A model generated the notes under the pieces. It made no database searches and was not told where the DNA came from. It worked only from the letters and a program-made list of their open reading frames with translations. Shown piece after piece: positions 1 through 4,838 of a stretch of DNA of 7,059 nt; position 1 is the first letter of the stretch; every line of letters begins with the position of its first letter. Both the position numbers and the translations under genes were made by a program. The DNA is taken from NCBI GenBank assembly GCA_023437865.1, contig JAEZFE010000338.1:1-7059 (forward strand), read 5' to 3'. This DNA is from Pseudomonadota bacterium. Its GTDB lineage: Bacteria; Pseudomonadota; Alphaproteobacteria; Rhodospirillales; Magnetospirillaceae.

Positions 1-246
1 GCGCACGAAGACCGGCTTGCCCTGCCACACGACGGTGATCGCCTGACCAGGTTGAATGGCGGCGATATCCACATCGGTGGTGGAGAGCGCCAAAGTATCT
101 GCGGCGGGGGTCATGCTATGCACGAACGGCCACAGGGCAGCAGCCGTCCCAATGGCACCCATGCCGGCGGTGGCATACAGCAGGAAATCCCGCCGCGTCT
201 GCCCGTCCGTCGACGAGGGCTGGGCATGCGTTGCCGAATCAGCCAT
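1..246 (-). CDS. petA: Ubiquinol-cytochrome c reductase iron-sulfur (Rieske) subunit, N-terminal part
   Basis: This is the first 82 codons of the Rieske protein of the cytochrome bc1 complex, which passes electrons from ubiquinol to cytochrome c1 at the periplasmic face of the inner membrane. The gene runs off the left edge, so the 2Fe-2S cluster-binding domain is not visible. The N-terminus carries a twin-arginine signal-anchor: TRRDFLL at residues 17-23, followed by an uncleaved hydrophobic helix (about 22-43). After it comes the conserved start of the soluble domain, with IQPGQAITVVWQGKPVFVR at 64-82. The ATG (246-244) has a good ribosome site, AGAGG (258-254 on the minus strand), 7 bases upstream. 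petB and petC would be expected beyond the left edge; that is family knowledge and cannot be seen here. The gene is divergent from trmL. Identity is secure from the Tat motif plus the GKPVF signature. Confidence 0.93.
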   Translation of the reverse strand, partial: MADSATHAQPSSTDGQTRRDFLLYATAGMGAIGTAAALWPFVHSMTPAADTLALSTTDVDIAAIQPGQAITVVWQGKPVFVR

Positions 247-281
247 GACTTAACCTCTTGTTGGCCCGCGGAAGCGGCCCT

Positions 282-309
282 ATTAACCACATCGGCAGGC
301 CTGATTCAA
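282..309 (-). promoter_or_regulatory. Candidate sigma-70-type promoter for petA
   Basis: Read on the minus strand, TTGAAT (309-304) and GTTAAT (287-282) are separated by 16 bases, matching the -35 and -10 consensus at four of six positions each. They would start transcription about 25-30 bases upstream of the petA ATG, leaving room for its AGAGG ribosome site. A stronger-looking TTGACT lies at 321-316 but has no acceptable -10 at the right distance. Assignment is by eye only. Confidence 0.35.
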
Positions 310-347
310 CAGGCGAGTCAAGACCACTTCAGGATTAACTAATTCTG

Positions 348-377
348 TTGATTGGCATTTCGACCGTCGGCTATGCG
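348..377 (+). promoter_or_regulatory. Weak candidate promoter for the trmL operon
   Basis: TTGATT (348-353) and TATGCG (372-377) are spaced by 18 bases and lie just upstream of the trmL ATG at 402. The -35 is fair (TTGA matches) and the -10 is poor (only TAT matches). Transcription from it would begin near 384 and give a leader of under 20 bases that still contains the GGAAAGA ribosome site. The AT-rich tract at 334-347 just upstream would suit an UP-like element. The call is tentative. Confidence 0.22.
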
Positions 378-401
378 GTTGGGCATGGAAAGACCAGACC
401 A

Positions 402-884
402 ATGAATGAACTGCCTAGACTGGCGTTGTACCAGCCCGATATTCCCCAAAACGCCGGTGCGTTGCTGCGGCTGGCCGCCTGCTTGTCCTTTGCTGTCGAC
501 GTGATCGAGCCCACCGGCTTCATCTGGGACGAAAAGCGCATGCGGCGCTCGGGCATGGATTACTTGGATCGGGTGGTGGTGGCCCGGCATTCGTCGTGGC
601 CGGTGTTCCACGCCGCCAACCGTGCCGCCGGGCGGCGTCTGGTGCTGCTGTCGACCAAGGCGTCTACCCGCCTCGACCGCTTCACCTTCCGCGCCAATGA
701 CTGCATCATGATGGGGCGCGAGAGCGCCGGCGTGCCCGACGAGGTGGCGATGGCCTGCGACGAGCGGGTGCGTATCCCGCTGGCGCCCGGCGCCCGCTCG
801 CTCAATGTGGCCCTGGCCGCCGCCGTCACCATGGCCGAGGCGCTGCGCCAACTCGACGCCTTTCCGCTGGAGGAACTTCCATGA
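402..884 (+). CDS. trmL: tRNA (cytidine(34)-2'-O)-methyltransferase, SPOUT family
   Basis: TrmL (formerly YibK) transfers a methyl group from SAM to the 2'-O of the wobble nucleotide of certain leucine tRNAs in the cytoplasm. The 160-residue product is the usual size for this minimal SPOUT enzyme, which works as a homodimer with a trefoil-knot SAM site. Visible signatures are LALYQPDIPQNAGALLRL near the N-terminus (residues 7-24), the knot motif MGRESAGVPDEV (about 103-114), and IPLAPGARSLNVALA (about 125-139). I chose the ATG at 402 because it begins just before the conserved LYQP strand, has GGAAAGA (387-393) 8 bases upstream, and gives family-standard length. A TTG at 348 is in frame but would add 18 poorly biased codons. 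The gene is first in a run with the following methyltransferase, which it overlaps by ATGA. Confidence 0.93.
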   Translation: MNELPRLALYQPDIPQNAGALLRLAACLSFAVDVIEPTGFIWDEKRMRRSGMDYLDRVVVARHSSWPVFHAANRAAGRRLVLLSTKASTRLDRFTFRANDCIMMGRESAGVPDEVAMACDERVRIPLAPGARSLNVALAAAVTMAEALRQLDAFPLEELP

Positions 885-1585
885 CCGATCCCGCGCTCGA
901 CCGTATCTACGCCGCCGAGAAGGCCCAGGCCTACGACCGGCGCATCCGCGACGCCATTCCCGGCTACGAGGCGCTGCATCAATTGGCCTGCATGGTGGTT
1001 GCCGAGATCACCGGCGGCCACGGGCGTGTGTTGGTGGCCGGCGCCGGCACCGGGGCGGAATGCCTGGCGCTGGGCTTTGCCTGTCCGTCCCTGCACATCG
1101 TCGGCGTTGATCCCGCCGGCGATATGCTGAGGGTGGCCGAGCGCAAAGTGGCCGAGCATCATTTGAACGAGCGGGTGCGGCTTTACCCATCCCAGGTCAA
1201 GGAGTTGCCCACTTTCGAGCCGTTCGACGCCGCGACCCTGATGCTGGTGCTGCACTTCCTGCCCGATGACGGCGCTAAGCTGGACCTGCTGACCGATATC
1301 GCCAAGCACCTCAAGCCCGGCGCGCCGCTGGTGCTGGCCGATCTGTTCGGCCCCGGCTGGGATGATCCCTGGCAGGGCGAGCTGCGCACCTTCTGGAGGC
1401 ATCTGCAAAAGGCTGCGGGGATCGCGGCGTCCGACATCGACAAGGGGTTTTCGCATGTCGATCGTGACATCCATCCGGTGACCGAGGGACGCCTTGGCGA
1501 ATTGCTGGCCCAGGCCGGCTTTGACGCGCCCCAACCGTTCTTCCGCGCCCTATGTTTCGGCGGCTGGGTAGTCCGGAGGCGCTAG
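881..1585 (+). CDS. Class I SAM-dependent methyltransferase, CmoA-like
   Basis: This 234-residue protein has a Rossmann-type SAM-binding domain. The glycine loop is VLVAGAGTGAE (50-60), the acidic ribose-binding residue is D77 in VGVDPA, a motif-IV-like LVLHFLPDD lies at 122-130, and LKPGAPLVLAD at 144-154. The order and spacing resemble CmoA, the carboxy-SAM synthase of wobble uridine modification: an IPGY segment (26-29) before the SAM domain, and an AGF...F...CFGGWVV ending (212-231) like the CmoA C-terminus. However, the position I align to the CmoA arginine that binds the carboxylate (Arg199 in E. coli, from memory) is Leu208. I therefore do not call it CmoA; its substrate is unknown. 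The start overlaps the trmL stop by ATGA and has GGAGGA (869-874) 6 bases upstream, so the two are very likely translationally coupled. A small-molecule methyltransferase is the main alternative. Confidence 0.85.
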   Translation: MTDPALDRIYAAEKAQAYDRRIRDAIPGYEALHQLACMVVAEITGGHGRVLVAGAGTGAECLALGFACPSLHIVGVDPAGDMLRVAERKVAEHHLNERVRLYPSQVKELPTFEPFDAATLMLVLHFLPDDGAKLDLLTDIAKHLKPGAPLVLADLFGPGWDDPWQGELRTFWRHLQKAAGIAASDIDKGFSHVDRDIHPVTEGRLGELLAQAGFDAPQPFFRALCFGGWVVRRR

Positions 1586-1586
1586 A

Positions 1587-1994
1587 ATGCTCGGTTCTCA
1601 TCTGCGCCGCATTCTGCTTGCTATCCTGACCCTGTTCGCCGCCCCCTCCGCCGGGGCGGGCGAGCTGTCCGCGCCCGACGCCTTGGTGCAGGCCAAGGCC
1701 GGCACGGTCATCCTGGTCGATCTGCGCACGCCCGGCGAATGGGCGCAGACCGGTATCGCGCCGGGCGCCAGTCGGGCCGATTTCAACGCCGGCCCCGACG
1801 CCTTCCTGGCAGACATTCAGAGGATCACCGGCGGCGACAAATCCCGGCCGCTGGCGTTGATCTGCCGCAGCGGCAACCGCTCGGCCCGCGCGGCGGCGCT
1901 GCTTCAGCGCAACGGCTTCACCAGTATCAGCGATGTCAGCGAGGGCATGAACGGCTGGCTCGGGCGCGGATTGCCCACCGTGCCGGTGCAATAA
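1587..1994 (+). CDS. Exported single-domain rhodanese-like protein
   Basis: This 135-residue protein has one rhodanese domain behind a Sec signal peptide. Residues 1-24 have two arginines, a hydrophobic stretch (LLAILTLFAAP) and a likely cleavage site after AGA (22-24). The mature part has VDLRTPGEW (44-52), the rhodanese substrate-entry strand, and the active loop CRSGNR (93-98) with Cys93 as the predicted persulfide-forming residue. It ends with the usual GMNGWLGRGLP segment (120-130). The family transfers sulfane sulfur to thiol or cyanide acceptors; the acceptor here is not known and activity would be periplasmic. The ATG lies one base after the methyltransferase stop, with GGAGG (1575-1579) 7 bases upstream, so it is the third gene of the trmL run. 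Export makes a role in cytoplasmic tRNA thiolation unlikely despite its neighbours. Confidence 0.9.
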   Translation: MLGSHLRRILLAILTLFAAPSAGAGELSAPDALVQAKAGTVILVDLRTPGEWAQTGIAPGASRADFNAGPDAFLADIQRITGGDKSRPLALICRSGNRSARAAALLQRNGFTSISDVSEGMNGWLGRGLPTVPVQ

Positions 1995-1998
1995 GGGG

Positions 1999-2595
1999 TT
2001 AGTGAACCGCCTTGGCGCCGGGCTGATGGGTCATACGGGCGTTCAGCGCCGCCTGCAGCCGGGTATCGATGATGAAGGCCAGCAGCGACTTGCTGCCATC
2101 TTCGATAATGGTGGCTTCGGCGTCGCCCGATTCCCAGCGGGCCAGATGCCCGTCGCGCTGGCCGGGCGGGCCGAAGCTGGTGGTGAAGTGGTCGGCCAGG
2201 GCGGCAAAGCCTTGCGGGGGCTGCTTGATCACCAACTGCACTAGGCGCGGAATGCCGTCACGGTCGGGGAAGAACTTGCCCCAGATTTCGGACGGGTTTC
2301 CGGCGAGTTCCAGGCCGTAGGGGTGCCAGCCAGCCTGGTCGTGGCTGAACAGGCCGCAACGCAGGCCGCCCAGCTTGGCGATGGGGCGCGGCACCGCCAG
2401 GCGCACCGTTTCCGATTCGGGCGGCAAGTCGTCCTCGCCCGAGCACCGCACGCTGACATCCGTGGGCCAGCCGAAGGCGCGGAAATCGGCCAAGGTCATG
2501 CCCGGGCGGGCGAACCCTAGATCGAAGGCGGATTCGGCGGCGAGGGCGGGCACCGAGGCCAGCGCCATCACCAAAGCGGTAAATGCAACTTTCAT
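1999..2595 (-). CDS. Small secreted protein of unknown function
   Basis: I do not recognise the family. From the ATG at 2595 the product is 198 residues with a clean Sec signal peptide (MKVAFTALVMALASVPALAA, cleavage after residue 19 or 20). The mature protein has two cysteines, C51 (VRCSG) and C80 (LRCGLF), which could form a disulfide in the periplasm, and no transmembrane segment. Upstream in-frame starts exist at 2601 and 2631. The 2631 ATG overlaps the hydrolase stop by ATGA and would add MTRRHFRDILMR, whose TRRHF resembles a twin-arginine motif. The added codons (AGA, CTA, TTT, CGT, ATT) are atypical for this GC-rich window, so I prefer 2595. Neither start has a well-placed ribosome site. 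It is the last gene of the leftward operon behind the hydrolase and ends 4 bases from the rhodanese stop. Confidence 0.72.
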   Translation of the reverse strand: MKVAFTALVMALASVPALAAESAFDLGFARPGMTLADFRAFGWPTDVSVRCSGEDDLPPESETVRLAVPRPIAKLGGLRCGLFSHDQAGWHPYGLELAGNPSEIWGKFFPDRDGIPRLVQLVIKQPPQGFAALADHFTTSFGPPGQRDGHLARWESGDAEATIIEDGSKSLLAFIIDTRLQAALNARMTHQPGAKAVH

Positions 2596-2627
2596 GCGCA
2601 TTAGAATGTCACGAAAGTGTCTCCGCG

Positions 2628-3626
2628 TCATCCCTCGCGCCATTTCTTGATGGCATTGCTTGCGTATGCATCGGCCCCGGAGGGGAGCGGGGCAGCGGGC
2701 TGGGCGATCCAGGCGGCGATGTCGTCCAGCACCACATTGGCTTCCAGATCGCGCAGCAGCATGTGCCAGCCGTTCTTGTACAAGGCCACGCGCTGGGTCC
2801 CCGCGGTGTCGGGCAGGGTGGCGACCATCTTCCATGTTGGCTCGGCCGGCACCACCTCGTCCTTCTCGCCGTATAGCACCAGGGCGGGCAGGCGGACACG
2901 GGGGGCGGCCTCGGCGGCGGAATCCATCAAGCCCACCAGGCCGTGGATGGCATCCACCCGGGTGGCCTTGATGACCAGCGGGTCGGCGGACAGCTGGCGC
3001 AGCATCGGGATGTTGTCCGAGGCCTGGATCTTGAGGCCCTTGCCGGTCAGTTCCCAACCCGGTGCCACCTGATAGGCCAGCCACAGGGCGGCGCGCTGGA
3101 AGAAACCCATGGTCGATCGGCCCCACACGGCGGGGGCTGACAGGATCACGCCCTTGACGTTGGGCGGCGGGGCGCCGGCGCTGGCCAGGATGGCGACGGC
3201 GCCGCCCATGCTCTCGCCCAGCAGGTACAGGGGCACGCCGGGATGGCGGGCGGCCACCAGGGCGGCGGCGGTGCGCAGATCGGCGGCCATCGACTCGGCG
3301 CTGGACCAATATCCCGGCCTGGGCGCCTGGCCGAAGCCGCGCTGGTCGTAGGCATAGGCGGCGATGCCCTTCTTCGCCAGGTATTGGCCGGGCTCGTCGA
3401 AGAAGTTGGAATAGTCGTTCATGCCGTGCAGCGCCAGGATCACCGCATGCGGCTGACCGCCTTCCGGCACCCAGCCGCGCAGGGGCAGGCGCATGCCATC
3501 GGCTGACAGCCAGTGGTCGCCGTTCATCTGCGGCGCGGCAATATTGGGGCCGGGCAATTGGTACTGGGCGGCGCAGGCAACCAGCGCCAGGGAGATCAGA
3601 AGGAAGACGGCGGTTTTGCGGATCAT
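2628..3626 (-). CDS. Lipoprotein alpha/beta hydrolase, monoacylglycerol lipase/S33 type
   Basis: This 332-residue protein is a predicted serine hydrolase tethered to the envelope. The signal peptide ends in a lipobox, LVAC (15-18). Ala at +2 rather than Asp suggests outer-membrane sorting, a rule best known from enterobacteria. The alpha/beta hydrolase core shows an oxyanion HG (67-68, in LALHGMND), YDQRGFGQ (93-100), the nucleophile elbow GESMG with Ser139, the acid D256 in YGEKDEVVP and His288 in NGWHMLL. The triad order and spacing match the lysophospholipase/monoacylglycerol lipase group (Hydrolase_4), so a lipid or ester substrate is likely but not proven. The start overlaps the ABC ATPase stop by ATGA and has CAGGA shortly upstream, indicating coupled translation. 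Its pairing with an ABC ATPase suggests a shared envelope or lipid role (inference). Confidence 0.9.
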   Translation of the reverse strand: MIRKTAVFLLISLALVACAAQYQLPGPNIAAPQMNGDHWLSADGMRLPLRGWVPEGGQPHAVILALHGMNDYSNFFDEPGQYLAKKGIAAYAYDQRGFGQAPRPGYWSSAESMAADLRTAAALVAARHPGVPLYLLGESMGGAVAILASAGAPPPNVKGVILSAPAVWGRSTMGFFQRAALWLAYQVAPGWELTGKGLKIQASDNIPMLRQLSADPLVIKATRVDAIHGLVGLMDSAAEAAPRVRLPALVLYGEKDEVVPAEPTWKMVATLPDTAGTQRVALYKNGWHMLLRDLEANVVLDDIAAWIAQPAAPLPSGADAYASNAIKKWREG

Positions 3627-4573
3627 CGGGTCCTGGACGAGGTCAACTGTAGGAAGATGTCTTCCAGGTCGGTCTCCTCGGTGGACAGATCAACGATGGC
3701 GAGCCCCGCGTTCCTGACCGTGTCGAGGATGCCGGCGATGGGCATCTCGGACGGTTTGTAGCGCAGAATAAGGCGGCCATCGGGGCGCAGTTCGGGCGAC
3801 ATTGCGGCAAGACCGGCGGGCAGTTCGTCGGGAACGCTCGCCAGGGTCAGGATCAGCGCCTTGGAATCAAGTCGGCCCAGCAGGGTGGACGTGTCTTCGC
3901 ACGCCACCAGCGTGCCGTGGTTGATGATGGCGATGCGGTCGCACAGCTCCTCGGCCTCTTCCAGATAGTGGGTGGTGAGGATGATGGTGGTGCCCGCCGC
4001 GTTGAGCTGCTTCACGTAGGCCCATAGCGACTGGCGCAGCTCGATGTCCACGCCCGCCGTGGGTTCGTCCAGCACCAGCACCGGCGGGGTGTGCACCATG
4101 GCCTTGGCCACCAGCAGCCGCCGGCGCATGCCGCCCGACAGGGTGCGCGCGTAGGAATCGGCCTTGTCGGCCAGGCCCACGGCTTCCAGGATCTCCATGG
4201 TGCGGCGTTCGGAGGCCGGCACGCCGTACATGCCGGCCTGGACCTCCAGCAGCTCGCGCGGGGTGAAGAACGGGTCGAGGTTCAGTTCCTGCGGCACCAC
4301 GCCGATGGCGGCCTTGGCGGCGCGCGGGGCGGAATCGATGTCCCGGCCCCACAGGCTGACATGGCCGCCGGTCTTGGTCACCAGCCCGGCCAGTATGTTG
4401 ATGAAGGTGCTCTTGCCGGCGCCGTTGGGGCCCAGCAGGCCAAAGAACGAGCCGCGCGGAATGGCGAGCGAAATGCCGTCCAGCGCCACCTTGCGGCCGC
4501 GCTTGCTCTGGTAGACCTTCGACAGGCTCTGGGCCTCGACGGCGTTATCGGGAAGAGAGAGTGTTTGAACCAT
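3623..4573 (-). CDS. ABC-2-type transporter ATP-binding protein
   Basis: This 316-residue cytoplasmic ATPase subunit would power a separate membrane permease. All nucleotide-binding motifs are intact: Walker A GPNGAGKS (48-55), Q-loop Gln95 (VVPQE), signature LSGGM (145-149), Walker B VLVLDE (165-170), D-loop AGVD (173-176) and switch His202 (TTHYLEEAEE). A C-terminal domain of about 95 residues follows, ending ETDLEDIFLQLT, as in ATPases of the YadG/DrrA/NodI (ABC-2) group that export lipids, polysaccharides or drugs. No ABC-2 permease lies on either side: downstream is the lipoprotein hydrolase, and upstream genes diverge. It begins the leftward operon. No ribosome site is visible before the ATG, which fits the predicted near-leaderless transcript. 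The transported substrate cannot be read from the sequence. Confidence 0.93.
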   Translation of the reverse strand: MVQTLSLPDNAVEAQSLSKVYQSKRGRKVALDGISLAIPRGSFFGLLGPNGAGKSTFINILAGLVTKTGGHVSLWGRDIDSAPRAAKAAIGVVPQELNLDPFFTPRELLEVQAGMYGVPASERRTMEILEAVGLADKADSYARTLSGGMRRRLLVAKAMVHTPPVLVLDEPTAGVDIELRQSLWAYVKQLNAAGTTIILTTHYLEEAEELCDRIAIINHGTLVACEDTSTLLGRLDSKALILTLASVPDELPAGLAAMSPELRPDGRLILRYKPSEMPIAGILDTVRNAGLAIVDLSTEETDLEDIFLQLTSSRTR

Positions 4574-4592
4574 GGCCGTTCATGGGTATCAT
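4565..4592 (+). promoter_or_regulatory. Candidate promoter for the zinc protein-polA operon
   Basis: TTGAAC (4565-4570) and TATCAT (4587-4592) are separated by 16 bases; the -10 matches consensus at five of six positions and the -35 at four. The -35 lies inside the first codons of the ABC ATPase gene. Initiation would fall near 4599, about 28 bases before the ATG at 4628. polA has no room for its own promoter in the 1-base gap before it, so this site, or one further upstream, probably serves both genes. Confidence 0.45.
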
Positions 4593-4612
4593 CCGCCCGT
4601 TTCAACGGTCAA
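4585..4612 (-). promoter_or_regulatory. Candidate promoter for the ABC ATPase operon
   Basis: On the minus strand, TTGACC (4612-4607, five of six to the -35 consensus) is followed after 16 bases by GATACC (4590-4585, three of six to the -10 consensus). Initiation would fall around 4577-4579, only a few bases before the ATG at 4573, giving a leaderless or nearly leaderless message. This agrees with the missing ribosome site. The -10 overlaps the -10 of the opposing promoter. Confidence 0.33.
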
Positions 4613-4620
4613 CGGATGAT
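4588..4620. repeat. Imperfect 33-bp dyad with nested inverted and tandem repeats
   Basis: The outer arms are perfect 8-base inverted repeats, ATCATCCG (4588-4595) and CGGATGAT (4613-4620). Nested inside are CCGTT (4597-4601) and AACGG (4604-4608) around a 2-base loop. TCAACGG is also tandemly repeated at 4602-4608 and 4609-4615. The element covers the region between and over both predicted divergent promoters, so it could be an operator for a dimeric repressor or form a hairpin in the transcripts. The repeats are seen directly; the regulatory role is inferred. Confidence 0.6.
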
Positions 4621-4627
4621 GTCCGCC

Positions 4628-4837
4628 ATGTCTGTCGCGTTCGAGAGCACCACCGCCTCCCCGGCCAAGATCGAGACCCAGGTGGTCGAGACCCCGACCG
4701 TCGCCTGCGACGGCGGCACCGGCCCGCTGGGCCATCCCCGCGTGTTCCTGCATTTCGGCGACCAGCGCGAGGTGGTGTGCCCCTATTGCTCGCGCACCTA
4801 TCAGCTGGCCGAGGGCGCCAAGGCGCACGGTCATTAA
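4628..4837 (+). CDS. Small zinc-binding protein, zf-CHCC (NDUFS6-like) family
   Basis: This 69-residue protein has the zinc pattern C-x8-H-x14-C-x2-C (C27, H36, C51, C54; VACDGGTGPLGHPRVF then VVCPYC), followed by SRTYQL. This is the hallmark of the zf-CHCC domain shared with the NDUFS6 accessory subunit of respiratory complex I. In alphaproteobacteria such proteins are small and mostly uncharacterised; a link to complex I assembly is family knowledge, not shown here. In-frame ATGs also exist at 4616 and 4619. I prefer 4628 because the earlier ones lie inside the dyad, but no start has a convincing ribosome site. The stop is one base before the polA GTG, so the two are co-transcribed and probably coupled. 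Complete and ordinary for its family. Confidence 0.85.
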   Translation: MSVAFESTTASPAKIETQVVETPTVACDGGTGPLGHPRVFLHFGDQREVVCPYCSRTYQLAEGAKAHGH

Positions 4838-4838
4838 G

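Noticed and set aside
348..401. TTG start at 348 for trmL
   Set aside because: The added 18 codons show poor third-position GC bias, precede the conserved N-terminus, and overlap the likely promoter; the ATG at 402 has a good ribosome site.
560..1534. Long antisense open frame (324 codons) opposite trmL and the methyltransferase
   Set aside because: It lies opposite two well-supported genes, its composition is the His/Gln/Arg/Gly-rich type seen in shadows of GC-rich genes, and it has no recognisable domain.
1971..1991. Hairpin-forming sequence at the end of the rhodanese gene (5-bp plus 3-bp stem with a 2-base bulge) as a bidirectional terminator
   Set aside because: There is no T-tract after it on either strand, and the stem is short and interrupted, so it does not qualify as an intrinsic terminator.
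2596..3309. Extension of the secreted protein's frame upstream to 3309 (436 codons in total)
   Set aside because: The upstream part is an out-of-frame Arg/Pro/Gly-rich shadow of the lipoprotein hydrolase, which has an intact catalytic triad and signal peptide in its own frame.
4091..4615. N-terminal extension of the zinc protein in the same frame back to 4091
   Set aside because: The extension runs antisense through the intact ABC ATPase gene and has no domain; the family is normally under about 80 residues.
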